Positions 53,807-62,085 of a stretch of DNA of 64,000 bases are shown one piece after another. Made by a program: the position numbers and the translations under genes. The stretch covers positions 1,426,001 through 1,490,000 of the forward strand of contig JAXLZC010000001.1 of the NCBI GenBank assembly GCA_046351095.1. The letters run 5' to 3'. The stretch comes from BQWY01 sp046351095 (GTDB lineage: Bacteria > Nitrospirota > Nitrospiria > Nitrospirales > Nitrospiraceae). The notes beneath the pieces were generated by a model, which was not told the origin of the DNA, searched no databases, and worked only from the letters and a program-made list of their open reading frames with translations. Every line of letters starts with the position of its first letter. Position 1 is the first letter of the stretch.

Positions 53807-55582
53807 TTAGGCGGTCAGCACCGTGTCCTTGCCGTCCGGCGCACACTTCCCAGCCGACTCCATCTTCTTTTTTAATTCCGGCGAGTCGCTCAGGATCATT
53901 TCGTGGTTGCAGCCGCCGGCCGGGATCATCGGATAACAATTCTCGAACGGATAGGTCGGCACATCCAAGATGACCGGCTTATCGATCGAAATCATTTCAC
54001 GAATGGCCTTGTCCAAATCAGCCACCGTCGCGGCACGCAACCCGACCGCCCCGTAAGCCTCGGCCAACTTCACGAAATCCGGCGAGCCGTTCAGGACGCT
54101 GGAGGCATACCGCCCTTCGTAAAACAAATCCTGCCACTGCCGCACCATGCCGTGGAAGCCGTTATTGAGCACGACGGTCTTCACGGGCAACTTGTGCGCC
54201 ATGGCGGTCGCCAATTCCTGCGTGTTCATCTGGAAGCTGCCGTCGCCGGCCACACACAACACGAGACGATCGCGGAACGCCGCCTGCGCACCGAGGGCCG
54301 CCGGCAACCCGAATCCCATCGTGCCCAAGCCGCCGGACGTCAGCCAACGATTCGGCTGCGCCAACTTAAAATACTGCGCCGCCCACATCTGGTGCTGGCC
54401 AACGTCGGTGGCCACGATCGGATCGCGATCCTTCGTCAACTCGTACAGACGCTTGACCACCTGCTGCGGCTTGATCTGTCCCTTCGGATCCTGCTCGAAG
54501 GCCAGCGGGTGGGCCTGTTGCCATTCCTTAATTTGATCCCACCAGGGTTTCCGGAGGGACTTCTGCTCGCCGTTCACGGTGGCGCGCAACATCTGCGTCA
54601 ACTCCTGCAAGACACGCTTGCAGTCGCCGACGATCGGAATATCCACGTTGATGTTTTTGCGGATCGACGTGGGGTCGATGTCGATATGAATAATCTTGGC
54701 GTTCGGGCAAAACTCCGACACCTTGCCGGTCACACGATCGTCGAACCGCGCGCCGACGGCGATCACCAAATCGGAATAGTGCATCGCCATGTTGGCCCAG
54801 TAGGTCCCATGCATGCCGAGCATACCCATCGAGAGCGGATGCTCGCCCGGGAACGCGCCCAACCCCATCAACGTCATGTCGACGGGAATCTGCGTGAGCT
54901 CCGCCAACTCGCGTAATTCTTTCGACGCGCCGGAGTACACCACACCGCCGCCGACGTACAGCACCGGCTTCTTCGCCTTCGCGATGGCTTCAGCCGCCTG
55001 CTTGATCTGCCACTTGTTGCCGTCGTAGGTCGGGTTGTAGCCACGAATCGACACGGTAGACGGATAATTAAACTCCGCCTTCTCCATCGACACATCCTTG
55101 GGAATGTCGACGAGCACCGGTCCCGGTCGGCCGGTTGTGGCGATATAAAAGGCTTCCTTGATCGTGACCGCGAGGTCGTTCACGTCCTTCACGAGGAAGT
55201 TGTACTTCGTACAAGGACGGCTCAAACCCACGTTGTCGGCTTCTTGGAACGCGTCGTTGCCGATCAAGCTGGTCGGCACCTGGCCGCTGAAGCAGACCAC
55301 CGGCACCGAATCCATGTAGGCATCGGCTAACGCGGTGATCACGTTCGTCATACCCGGCCCGGAGGTCACGAGGCAGACGCCCGCTTTGCCGGTCGCCTTC
55401 GCATAACCCTCGGCCATGTGTCCAGCGCCCTGCTCATGGCGCGTCAGCACGACTTCGATATCTTTTTGCTGATGGAGCGTGTCGAAAATCTTGAGGACGA
55501 CACCACCAGGCAGGGCGAAGATGGTCTGCACCCCTTCTTGTTTTAAACACTCGATAAATATTTCGGCGCCGGTCAATTTCAT
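53807..55582 (-). CDS. ilvB: Acetolactate synthase large (catalytic) subunit
   Basis: A 591-residue thiamine-diphosphate enzyme forming acetolactate and acetohydroxybutyrate. The catalytic Glu lies in VVLTRHEQGAGHMAEGYA and the thiamine/Mg motif GDGSF...N is near residue 450 (VAGDGSFQMNTQELATA). The ATG at 55582 matches the family start (MKLTGAEIFIECLKQEG) with GAGGGGAGG upstream, although the frame is open for another 91 codons. First gene of the ilv-psd-pss-leu chain. Confidence 0.97.
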   Translation of the reverse strand: MKLTGAEIFIECLKQEGVQTIFALPGGVVLKIFDTLHQQKDIEVVLTRHEQGAGHMAEGYAKATGKAGVCLVTSGPGMTNVITALADAYMDSVPVVCFSGQVPTSLIGNDAFQEADNVGLSRPCTKYNFLVKDVNDLAVTIKEAFYIATTGRPGPVLVDIPKDVSMEKAEFNYPSTVSIRGYNPTYDGNKWQIKQAAEAIAKAKKPVLYVGGGVVYSGASKELRELAELTQIPVDMTLMGLGAFPGEHPLSMGMLGMHGTYWANMAMHYSDLVIAVGARFDDRVTGKVSEFCPNAKIIHIDIDPTSIRKNINVDIPIVGDCKRVLQELTQMLRATVNGEQKSLRKPWWDQIKEWQQAHPLAFEQDPKGQIKPQQVVKRLYELTKDRDPIVATDVGQHQMWAAQYFKLAQPNRWLTSGGLGTMGFGLPAALGAQAAFRDRLVLCVAGDGSFQMNTQELATAMAHKLPVKTVVLNNGFHGMVRQWQDLFYEGRYASSVLNGSPDFVKLAEAYGAVGLRAATVADLDKAIREMISIDKPVILDVPTYPFENCYPMIPAGGCNHEMILSDSPELKKKMESAGKCAPDGKDTVLTA

Positions 55583-55698
55583 TGTCGGCCTCCCCTCGCG
55601 ACACCCGGCCCCTGGCCTCAGGATCGTCGGGCGCGATCGCAAGCTGAGTTGCAGTGTTACTCGGAACTGCGTGGAAATTGGACAGTTTAAGGTCCGGG

Positions 55699-55728
55699 AT
55701 ACTAACACCCACGTCGAGGGAGGGTCAA
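55699..55728 (-). promoter_or_regulatory. Promoter of the ilvB chain
   Basis: On the minus strand TTGACC (55728-55723), an 18-base spacer and TAGTAT (55704-55699). It predicts a ~110-base leader before ilvB, in which no T-box or leader peptide was recognised. Confidence 0.6.
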
Positions 55729-55827
55729 TATGCGCCCGTTTCGAACGGGGGTGTGATACATCGTCGAGACGGACGACGTACACGCGCCTGGTGCCGTTAT
55801 CGACCGCATCCATGCTACTGTGCGCGC

Positions 55828-56157
55828 ATGTCGTCGCCCAACGAAACGCCGTCACCTCGACGCATCACGATTCTCTCGCGCCCCGACTGCCATCTCTGCT
55901 CTGTGATCGAGAAAATGTTGCGACGCATCGCGGAGGACCCGCCGTTTCCGTTTTCAATCGAGGCCTGCAATGTCGACGACGATCCCGACCGGCGCGCCCG
56001 CTACGGCGAACGGATCCCGGTCGTACTGTGCGACGGGATGGAAGTGTCGGCGGGGCCCTGTTCGGAAGGCGCGTTACAACGCGCCTTGATCGATGTGAAG
56101 AAAAACGCGCGAGGGAGAGAGCCTATAAGCCGGATTCTGTCTCGGTGGATCGGGTGA
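55828..56157 (+). CDS. Glutaredoxin-like thiol protein
   Basis: A 109-residue protein with a thioredoxin fold of the small glutaredoxin/DUF836 kind: ITILSRPDCHLCSVIEKML holds the redox pair CHLC near residues 21-24, and RIPVVLCDG contains the cis-Pro loop. It should act in cytoplasmic thiol-disulfide exchange; a partner is not identified. There is no clear ribosome site. The last ~16 codons lie opposite the 3' end of the RNase P RNA gene, an unusual antisense overlap. Confidence 0.75.
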   Translation: MSSPNETPSPRRITILSRPDCHLCSVIEKMLRRIAEDPPFPFSIEACNVDDDPDRRARYGERIPVVLCDGMEVSAGPCSEGALQRALIDVKKNARGREPISRILSRWIG

Positions 56158-56514
56158 TCCGCCGAGGGTGATCATTTCTCTGGACGACGCGTCTCCGCGC
56201 CGTTCAAGCAGCCTACCCGAGGACCTCGGCCGAGCCGGCCTTGGAGCGCGCGAGGCGCCCTCGTCCTCCTATTTGGCCTTGCTTCGGGCGACGCTTGCCG
56301 TGCCGGTGGTGTTGCCACCTCCCGCGGTGGGCTCTTACCCCACCGTTTCACCCTTACCTGAGCTCGCGGATGCGAGCCATCGGCGGTCTGTTCTCTGTTG
56401 CGCTTGTGTCGGATCGCTCCGCCTGGGCGTTACCCAGCGCCCTGCTCTTAAAGTCCGGACTTTCCTCCAGCGGACTTGCGTCCGCCAGCGACCACCCGGC
56501 CCTCTCCTTCGCGC
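56106..56514 (-). ncRNA. rnpB: RNase P RNA (type A)
   Basis: The minus strand carries the universal RNase P signatures GAGGAAAGTCCGGAC near the 5' side and ACAGAATCCGGCTTAT near the 3' end. The outer helix P1 forms between GGAGAGGGCC (56507-56498) and GGCTCTCTCC (56123-56114) and may extend through the flanking GCGCG stretches, followed by five T residues that would end the transcript. Length is about 400 nt, normal for type A. A TATAAC -10 lies at 56526-56521. Ends are approximate. Confidence 0.95.
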
Positions 56515-56695
56515 ACGGTTGTTATACGCCGGTGTTCGGAAAAAGGTAAGGCGGGGATGCGGAATGAAAGAATGATGAGTGTTGAATTGTGAATGATGGA
56601 TGCGGGGAAGAAATGTTGAAAGCGAGTGCTCAGAGATAAAACAAAGTGCTGGGTGATGGGTAGTGAGGGCTGAGTGAACGCGGCCAGGCTTTCGC
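56515..56695. repeat. Low-GC intergenic stretch with repeated words
   Basis: Between rnpB and the HDOD gene lies a region rich in words such as GTGTTGAATTGTGAATG, GTGCTGGGTG and GAGGGCTGAGTG. They resemble the words in the palindrome at 42189-42276 and the short gap near 945. No gene is seen apart from the rnpB promoter at its left end. Confidence 0.4.
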
Positions 56696-57877
56696 CTAGG
56701 CCGCGTGCGATTCGCGCCATATGGGCACTTTGCCCAGCAATCCGGTCTGCGTCATAAATTCCTTGTCGAACCCTGGGGGATCGCCATAGGGGTTGGTCGC
56801 CTCGCGATCCCACACATTGGCCATGTGAATGGCCGCCAAGATCGAAAATCCCGGTTGCGAGCAGAGCATTGGCTCGTGATGGAACGCCACGGCTTCCACG
56901 ATGGCGTCGCGCAAGCCCCACTTGCCGAGGAGATAGGCTCCGAGCTGCGAGTGCGTCGCCCCGAACACTTCCCGCTCGGCCTGCGAAATGGAGACATGCT
57001 CCATATTCACTAGGGCCATGGCTTTTTTGTAGTCGCCCGGTAAGTTGGTCAACAACACCAGCCGACCGACATCGTGCAGCAACCCGGCAAGGAATGCGTT
57101 TTCAATCGTCAGACTGCCGACGTTCTCGACCGAGGCGATCGTCCGCGCATGCGTCGCGACCGCGAACCCGTGGCGCCATACTTCCTCGACCTCGGGCTGA
57201 TTGATACCGGCCTTTTTGTTGTCGTGGCAGACCTTAAAACCCAAGACCATGGACTTCACGTTTTCGATGCCAAGCATGGCGACCGCCTGCGCGGGGCTTT
57301 CCACGCGGTTGCGCATAGTGAACGGAATACTGTTCGCGACGCGCAGCAGATTGGCGGTCATGCCGGGATCCTTCGCAATCACCTGCGCGACTTTTTCGGC
57401 GGACGATTCTTGCGCCTGCAACACCCCCAGCAATTCTTCGTAGAGCGCCGGGATCGTCGGCATATGGCGGATGCCCTTCACGAGCCGCTCGACCGCCTCG
57501 CTGCACACTTGGTCGCGGAGCGCCCGCGCCCGGTCGATGGAGGCGCGCAACATGGCGGGCGTCACCGGCTTGGGCAACACTTGGTGAGCGATTTTCAGCG
57601 CATGGGTGACGGTCGTCTGGTCCGCCGCCCCGGAGAAGGCGATACGGATCGTCTGGGGGTACTTCCCCTTCACTTCGTAAAACAGTTGGATGCCGCTCAT
57701 GCCCGGCAAATGGATATCGCTCAAGACCACGTCGTAGGTGGCTTGGGCGAGCCGCTTCAACGCCTCTTCGGCGCTAAGGACAAATTCCATTTCCCACTCT
57801 TCGTTCAGCGCCTTGAGCGACAAGCGCAAAAAATCCAGCACCCACTCTTCGTCGTCGACACAGAGTAATTTCTTCAC
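56696..57877 (-). CDS. Response regulator with HDOD output domain
   Basis: A 393-residue protein. The receiver domain (residues 1-~120) has the acidic pair DD at 8-9, phospho-acceptor Asp54 in VLSDIHLPGM and the conserved Lys in LPKPVTP. An HDOD domain (~130-335) follows, with KDPGMTANLLRVANS and GLLHDVGRLVLL; HDOD domains are catalytically inactive HD relatives used in signalling. The start is GTG at 57877 after AAGGGGGG. No histidine kinase gene is adjacent. It probably belongs to a motility, surface or c-di-GMP circuit, but the target is unknown. Confidence 0.92.
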   Translation of the reverse strand: MKKLLCVDDEEWVLDFLRLSLKALNEEWEMEFVLSAEEALKRLAQATYDVVLSDIHLPGMSGIQLFYEVKGKYPQTIRIAFSGAADQTTVTHALKIAHQVLPKPVTPAMLRASIDRARALRDQVCSEAVERLVKGIRHMPTIPALYEELLGVLQAQESSAEKVAQVIAKDPGMTANLLRVANSIPFTMRNRVESPAQAVAMLGIENVKSMVLGFKVCHDNKKAGINQPEVEEVWRHGFAVATHARTIASVENVGSLTIENAFLAGLLHDVGRLVLLTNLPGDYKKAMALVNMEHVSISQAEREVFGATHSQLGAYLLGKWGLRDAIVEAVAFHHEPMLCSQPGFSILAAIHMANVWDREATNPYGDPPGFDKEFMTQTGLLGKVPIWRESHAA

Positions 57878-57971
57878 CGCCGATCCCCCTTCACGCCCAT
57901 CGAGTCACGAATCGCTTTCAGTCGCGTAATGGTCTTCGTTACAGCCCTGCCAGATTCGGCATGTATTGGGC

Positions 57972-57977
57972 ATTATA
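57972..57977 (-). promoter_or_regulatory. Consensus -10 element for the HDOD gene
   Basis: The minus strand reads TATAAT at 57977-57972, giving a leader of about 88 bases. No good -35 is found 16-18 bases upstream, so an activator may be needed. Confidence 0.4.
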
Positions 57978-58136
57978 GTCTTGGGAGGAAAAACGGCTGA
58001 GCAGAATGTGATTTTGCGCCGACGCCAGTATCCATGCGGCTCCGCGCACGAAAATACGCCCGCTCCGAGGCGTCTCAATCGAAAAATATACGGGTGGTCG
58101 AAGAAAAAATCGGTGAGACACACGAGGAAGCAACCG

Positions 58137-58166
58137 TCCGGCGCCGACGATCTCGTCGGCGCCGGA
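58137..58166 (-). terminator. Strong hairpin downstream of the M48 gene
   Basis: Perfect 14-bp arms (TCCGGCGCCGACGA and its complement) around two bases, beginning 22 bases after the peptidase stop on the minus strand. The sequence after it is not T-rich, so it may be a terminator that needs Rho or an mRNA-protecting end. Confidence 0.5.
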
Positions 58167-58188
58167 GACAAACAACGATCGGACCTAC

Positions 58189-59121
58189 TTATCGGCGTGC
58201 AATCGGCGGCAATTCCGTTCCAATACCAGGGCCACCAGGACGCACCTTCGACAGGGCTTCCGGCATCCACTTCTGCATTTGCGCGATACGCGTCTCGTGC
58301 CCGGGGTGCGTCGACATAAATTCCGGCGGCGCGCCTCCGCCCGACAACTGCCCCATACGTTCCCATACGTGTACGGCTTCACGCGGATCGTACCCCGCAT
58401 CGGCCGCGAGCAACAGGCCGATGTAGTCCGCCTCCGATTCGTGTTTGCGGCTGAACGGCAACAACACCCCGTACTGCGCGCCCGCGCCGAGCACGCCCAT
58501 CGTCGCCTGTGCCGCCGCCGGATTCATCCCACCGATCGACAGCGCCGCACCCGCGCCGGTTAACAGTCCCTGCGTCACGACGTTTTGGCTCATCCGTTCG
58601 CCGCCGTGCCGCGCCAAAGCGTGGACGACTTCATGTCCCATAATCGCGGCCAACCCAGCCTCATTTTTGGCCGCCGGGAAAATCCCGGTGTATACCGCGA
58701 TTTTCCCACCCGGCAACGCAAAGGCATTCAGGGTTTGTTCGTCCTTGATGACGCTTACTTCCCACTGAAACTCGTTGGCGAGCTCCGTGTACTTGGAGCG
58801 CTTCGCCGCTTCGATCACACGCGCGGCCACACGCTGCACCGGCTCGATCTCACGCGGATCACTCGACATTTTATTTTTGGGGTCGGTTTTGACCTGCTGG
58901 TACGCCTCCGCCCCCAAGGCCATTTCCTGCTCCGACGACACCATCAAGATCTGATTGCGGCCTGTGTACGGATTTTTCGAGCAGCCAACGAGCAGCGTCA
59001 TGCAAGCCAAGGCCAAGCCGCATCCCGCGATTCCACGATGCCTCATCAACGACCGCCGGGGACGACCTCCGCGCCGCTCAACCGTATCGTTCGCTCCGAC
59101 CCGAGTGACGACAGCATCCAT
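58189..59121 (-). CDS. M48-family metallopeptidase lipoprotein
   Basis: A 310-residue lipoprotein with lipobox LVGC (Cys47) and a zinc peptidase domain: HEVVH at 163-167 and the third ligand in KHESEADYIG, followed by MSTHPGHETRIAQMQKWMP. This is the periplasmic M48B/YcaL-LoiP type, which degrades misassembled outer-membrane proteins. AAAGGAG before the ATG at 59121 decides the start; the pre-lipobox region of 46 residues is longer than usual, and an internal start at MRHRG is possible. Confidence 0.92.
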   Translation of the reverse strand: MDAVVTRVGANDTVERRGGRPRRSLMRHRGIAGCGLALACMTLLVGCSKNPYTGRNQILMVSSEQEMALGAEAYQQVKTDPKNKMSSDPREIEPVQRVAARVIEAAKRSKYTELANEFQWEVSVIKDEQTLNAFALPGGKIAVYTGIFPAAKNEAGLAAIMGHEVVHALARHGGERMSQNVVTQGLLTGAGAALSIGGMNPAAAQATMGVLGAGAQYGVLLPFSRKHESEADYIGLLLAADAGYDPREAVHVWERMGQLSGGGAPPEFMSTHPGHETRIAQMQKWMPEALSKVRPGGPGIGTELPPIARR

Positions 59122-59197
59122 AGTCTCGACTCCTTTGTGGGGACAGCTCAGAGGTTCTGACAACTCCGCCCTGATGGGTCCGGCATCGAATAGCCGC

Positions 59198-59206
59198 AGT
59201 ATACCA
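59198..59206 (-). promoter_or_regulatory. Extended -10 promoter of the M48 gene
   Basis: TGGTATACT on the minus strand (59206-59198), an extended -10, about 75 bases upstream of the start codon. No matching -35 was required or found. Confidence 0.4.
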
Positions 59207-59312
59207 ACGCAACCGGCTGGACTGTACTCGGGAAAACGCTAGGGGACGGCGATGCGAAGGGGGTCACCGAGCGTGTTGGACGGGCAGGCGAGGAACGAAG
59301 ACCGACTGACAA

Positions 59313-60089
59313 CTAAAGCGACTCTCCGGCCTCGTCGTCCAGCTCTTTAGTCGCCTTACCGAGACGCGTCTCCTCGGCAGGGAGTTCGCCCTCCCAATAC
59401 AAAATGCGTCGACAATAGTCGCAGGCCAACAACTCGTCGGAGCGTTTGACTTCGGCGATCAACTGCGGCGGCAACTGCAACCGGCAGCCCTGACAAATTC
59501 CATCGCGGAGGCTCGCAAGCGCCTGATCTTTTCGCTGCGACTTGAGCTTGGTGTACCGATCCAAAATCGCGCGCGGCACATCGGCGGACGCCGCCTGGTG
59601 TCGCGCTTCAAGCGTCTGCACTTCTTTGCCTAACTGCGCTTCCAGCGCATCCAATCGCTGCTGCTCGCCGGCGAGCCCCTGCTCAGCGGCGCGCATCGCG
59701 GCCTGGGCCTCGGCCACTTGTTTCTGCAACGATTCGCCCTGTTCCATGAAGCCGAGAATCCGCTCTTCGATCTCGCCTTTTTTCTTACCGGCCAATTCGA
59801 TCTCGAACAGATGCGCTTGGTATTCCTTGTTCGTTTTGATTTCGGTCGTCCGCCCTTTCATCTTCTCAATCTGCGACTCGTGCGTTTCGAGTTCACGCTC
59901 AGCCGTTCGCCGCTCTTTCACCAACGCATCGGCGGCAGCCTTGGCGGCGGTGCAGGCGTCCGTCGCCGTGGTCAGCGGCTTACGCGCCGCGGCCACTTGC
60001 TCGGGAATACGCGTGCGTTGGCCACGAATGTCGGCCAGTCGAAGATCGAGTGCTTGGAGTTCAATCAGGCGGGGAAGATGTGGATTCAC
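59313..60089 (-). CDS. Coiled-coil protein with C4-type zinc ribbon (DUF164 family)
   Basis: A 258-residue protein: a long alpha-helical coiled coil (~15-170) and a C-terminal zinc ribbon with CQGC near 199 and CDYC near 223. This family, widespread in bacteria, is thought to bind nucleic acid, but its role is not established. It lies directly downstream of the tRNA gene and rpoD on the same strand. Confidence 0.9.
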   Translation of the reverse strand: MNPHLPRLIELQALDLRLADIRGQRTRIPEQVAAARKPLTTATDACTAAKAAADALVKERRTAERELETHESQIEKMKGRTTEIKTNKEYQAHLFEIELAGKKKGEIEERILGFMEQGESLQKQVAEAQAAMRAAEQGLAGEQQRLDALEAQLGKEVQTLEARHQAASADVPRAILDRYTKLKSQRKDQALASLRDGICQGCRLQLPPQLIAEVKRSDELLACDYCRRILYWEGELPAEETRLGKATKELDDEAGESL

Positions 60090-60163
60090 GATGTCCTTCG
60101 ATGCACGGTGGAAATATGCTGCACGACCGACGCAATCTGCTCGACGACAGAGGCGATCGGCGC

Positions 60164-60240
60164 TGGTGGGCCCACTAGGACTTGAACCTAGGACCAGCTG
60201 ATTATGAGTCAGCCGCTCTAACCACCTGAGCTATGGGCCC
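60164..60240 (-). tRNA. tRNA with CAT anticodon, probably tRNA-Ile2 (or elongator Met)
   Basis: A complete 77-base cloverleaf on the minus strand with encoded CCA: acceptor stem GGGCCCA/TGGGCCC, D-arm AGCTCAGGTGGTTAGAGC, anticodon loop CTCATAA (CAT at 60206-60204) and T-loop GTTCAAGTCC. The TGGTC variable region and GTTCAAGTCC resemble Ile2 tRNAs whose C34 is modified to lysidine by TilS. Identity elements would need a dedicated search to separate Ile2 from Met. Confidence 0.95.
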
Positions 60241-60280
60241 CTGTGTCGTAGACCGGACCGCGCGCCGAGTCCCGACCTTC

Positions 60281-62083
60281 TTACAGACTTTCCACGAAGC
60301 TGCGCAATTTTTTGCTGCGGCTCGGATGGCGCAGTTTACGCAAGGCCTTCGCTTCGATCTGGCGAATACGCTCGCGGGTCACCTCGAAATCTTGTCCGAC
60401 TTCTTCGAGCGTATGGTCCGTCGCTTCGCCGATACCGAACCGCTTCCGGAGGACCTTCTCCTCGCGCGGCGTCAGCGTTTCCAGCGCGCTGTTGATCTGC
60501 CGCTGCAAGTCGTAGCGGATGGCCGCCTCAAGCGGCGAGACCGCCTTTTTGTCCTCGATAAAATCGCCTAAGTGACTGTCTTCCTCCTCGCCGATGGGTG
60601 TTTCCAGCGAGATCGGCTCGCGCGCGATCTTCAAAATCTTCCGGACCTTGTCGAGTGGCATGTCCATCCGCTCGGCAATTTCTTCCGGCATCGGCTCGCG
60701 TCCCAATTTCTGGACCAGGTGGCGCGAGGTGCGGATCAACTTGTTGATCGTTTCGATCATATGCACCGGGATACGAATCGTGCGGGCTTGGTCCGCGATT
60801 GCGCGGGTAATGGCCTGCCGAATCCACCAGGTGGCGTAGGTGCTGAACTTGTACCCGCGCCGATATTCGAACTTATCGACCGCCTTCATCAAACCGATAT
60901 TGCCCTCTTGGATCAGGTCGAGGAACTGCAAGCCGCGGTTCGTGTATTTCTTGGCGATGCTGACGACCAACCGCAGGTTGGCTTCGACCAGCTCGGCTTT
61001 GCCGCGTTTGACCTTCTCGTCCGAATGGTCGAGATGTTTGACCGCGTCGCGGATTTCTTCCGCCGTGACCAGCGCCTCTTCCGTTTCGATTTGTTTGATA
61101 CGCGCCTTGGCGGCAAAGAATACTTTCTTGATGTCCGTCAGGGTTTCTTCGGAGAGCGAGGTCTTCCGGCGCACGGCCAAAAAGTCCGGCCGCGTCTTCG
61201 CCGCGCGTCGCAACAATTCTTGACCGGCCTCGCCGCCGACACCCAATCGCCGCAGACAGTGGGTCACCTCGCGCTCGCAGGAGCGGATCTGGAACGCCAC
61301 GTCCCGCACGCGCTGCACCATGCGGTCCTTCAGCACGGTGTGCAGGTTGACCAGCTCGATCTTCTCGACCATCTGAATCCGCGTGGTATCGAGCTGCTTT
61401 TTGATCTTCTTCAGCTTTTCGGGATCGCTCTCGCCCTGTTTGAACTTGGCGTGCTGCATGCGATAAGCGGTGGACGCCTTGCGCACTTCGTTCAAGGCTT
61501 CCAACGTCTTCAACCGCAATTCCGTGTCGTCGCGTTCGCCCTCTTCCTGCTCTTCTTCCGCGTTCTCTTCCTCTGCGATAGGCACGATCTCGCGCACCTT
61601 GATCTTGTCGGCCTTGAGCTGCTCGCGTAACGCGAGGATAAACTCGATCGTCATCGGCAATCCGTACACGATCGAGGCAATTTCGAGTTTGCCCTCTTCG
61701 ATACGTTTGGCGATTTCGATTTCGCCTTCGCGGCTCAAAAGCGCGACGCTGCCCATTTCCTTGAGGTACAACCGAACCGGATCGTCGGTGCGGCTGAGCG
61801 CGCCCGGCGTCAGGTCGATTTCGCGTTCGTTGTCGTCGCTCGTTTCGCCCTCGTCGTCGTCATCGTCCTTCGCTTCGGCCGGCTTCGCGGCGCGCTGCGC
61901 CTCAGCCGACTCGACGATGTCGATGTCCATCTCGCCGAACATACTTACGAGCGTGTTCAGTTGTTCCGCCGAGACCGACTCAGCCGGCAACCGATTGTTG
62001 ATATCTTCATAGGTCAAGAAACCCTTCTCCTTGCCCAGGGCAATGAGTTTCTTGACCTCTGTCATATAATCTGGTTTCGCCAT
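60281..62083 (-). CDS. rpoD: RNA polymerase primary sigma factor
   Basis: A 600-residue sigma-70. Region 1.1 (~1-80), an acidic linker rich in Asp/Glu, region 1.2 (DDPVRLYLKEMGSVALL), regions 2.1-2.4 (EANLRLVVSIAKKYTNRGLQFLDLIQEGNIGLMKAV; RRGYKFSTYATWWIRQAI), region 3 and region 4.2 (LEEVGQDFEVTRERIRQIEAKALRKLRHP). The ATG at 62083 after AAGGAG is chosen; the frame is open upstream into dnaG. The stop of dnaG is only two bases before this start, the classic dnaG-rpoD pairing. Confidence 0.98.
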   Translation of the reverse strand: MAKPDYMTEVKKLIALGKEKGFLTYEDINNRLPAESVSAEQLNTLVSMFGEMDIDIVESAEAQRAAKPAEAKDDDDDEGETSDDNEREIDLTPGALSRTDDPVRLYLKEMGSVALLSREGEIEIAKRIEEGKLEIASIVYGLPMTIEFILALREQLKADKIKVREIVPIAEEENAEEEQEEGERDDTELRLKTLEALNEVRKASTAYRMQHAKFKQGESDPEKLKKIKKQLDTTRIQMVEKIELVNLHTVLKDRMVQRVRDVAFQIRSCEREVTHCLRRLGVGGEAGQELLRRAAKTRPDFLAVRRKTSLSEETLTDIKKVFFAAKARIKQIETEEALVTAEEIRDAVKHLDHSDEKVKRGKAELVEANLRLVVSIAKKYTNRGLQFLDLIQEGNIGLMKAVDKFEYRRGYKFSTYATWWIRQAITRAIADQARTIRIPVHMIETINKLIRTSRHLVQKLGREPMPEEIAERMDMPLDKVRKILKIAREPISLETPIGEEEDSHLGDFIEDKKAVSPLEAAIRYDLQRQINSALETLTPREEKVLRKRFGIGEATDHTLEEVGQDFEVTRERIRQIEAKALRKLRHPSRSKKLRSFVESL

Positions 62084-62085
62084 GG

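Larger units (their letters stand above)
57878..58188. other. 311-base intergenic region, no gene seen
   Basis: It separates the M48 peptidase gene from the HDOD gene, both on the minus strand. It contains a perfect -10 for the HDOD gene and a 14-bp hairpin downstream of the peptidase gene. The longer open frames here are not supported by codon pattern or a ribosome site. Confidence 0.6.

Noticed and set aside
55583..55698. A T-box or leader-peptide attenuator before ilvB.
   Set aside because: The leader lacks the T-box sequence, a Leu/Ile/Val-rich short frame and a terminator hairpin.
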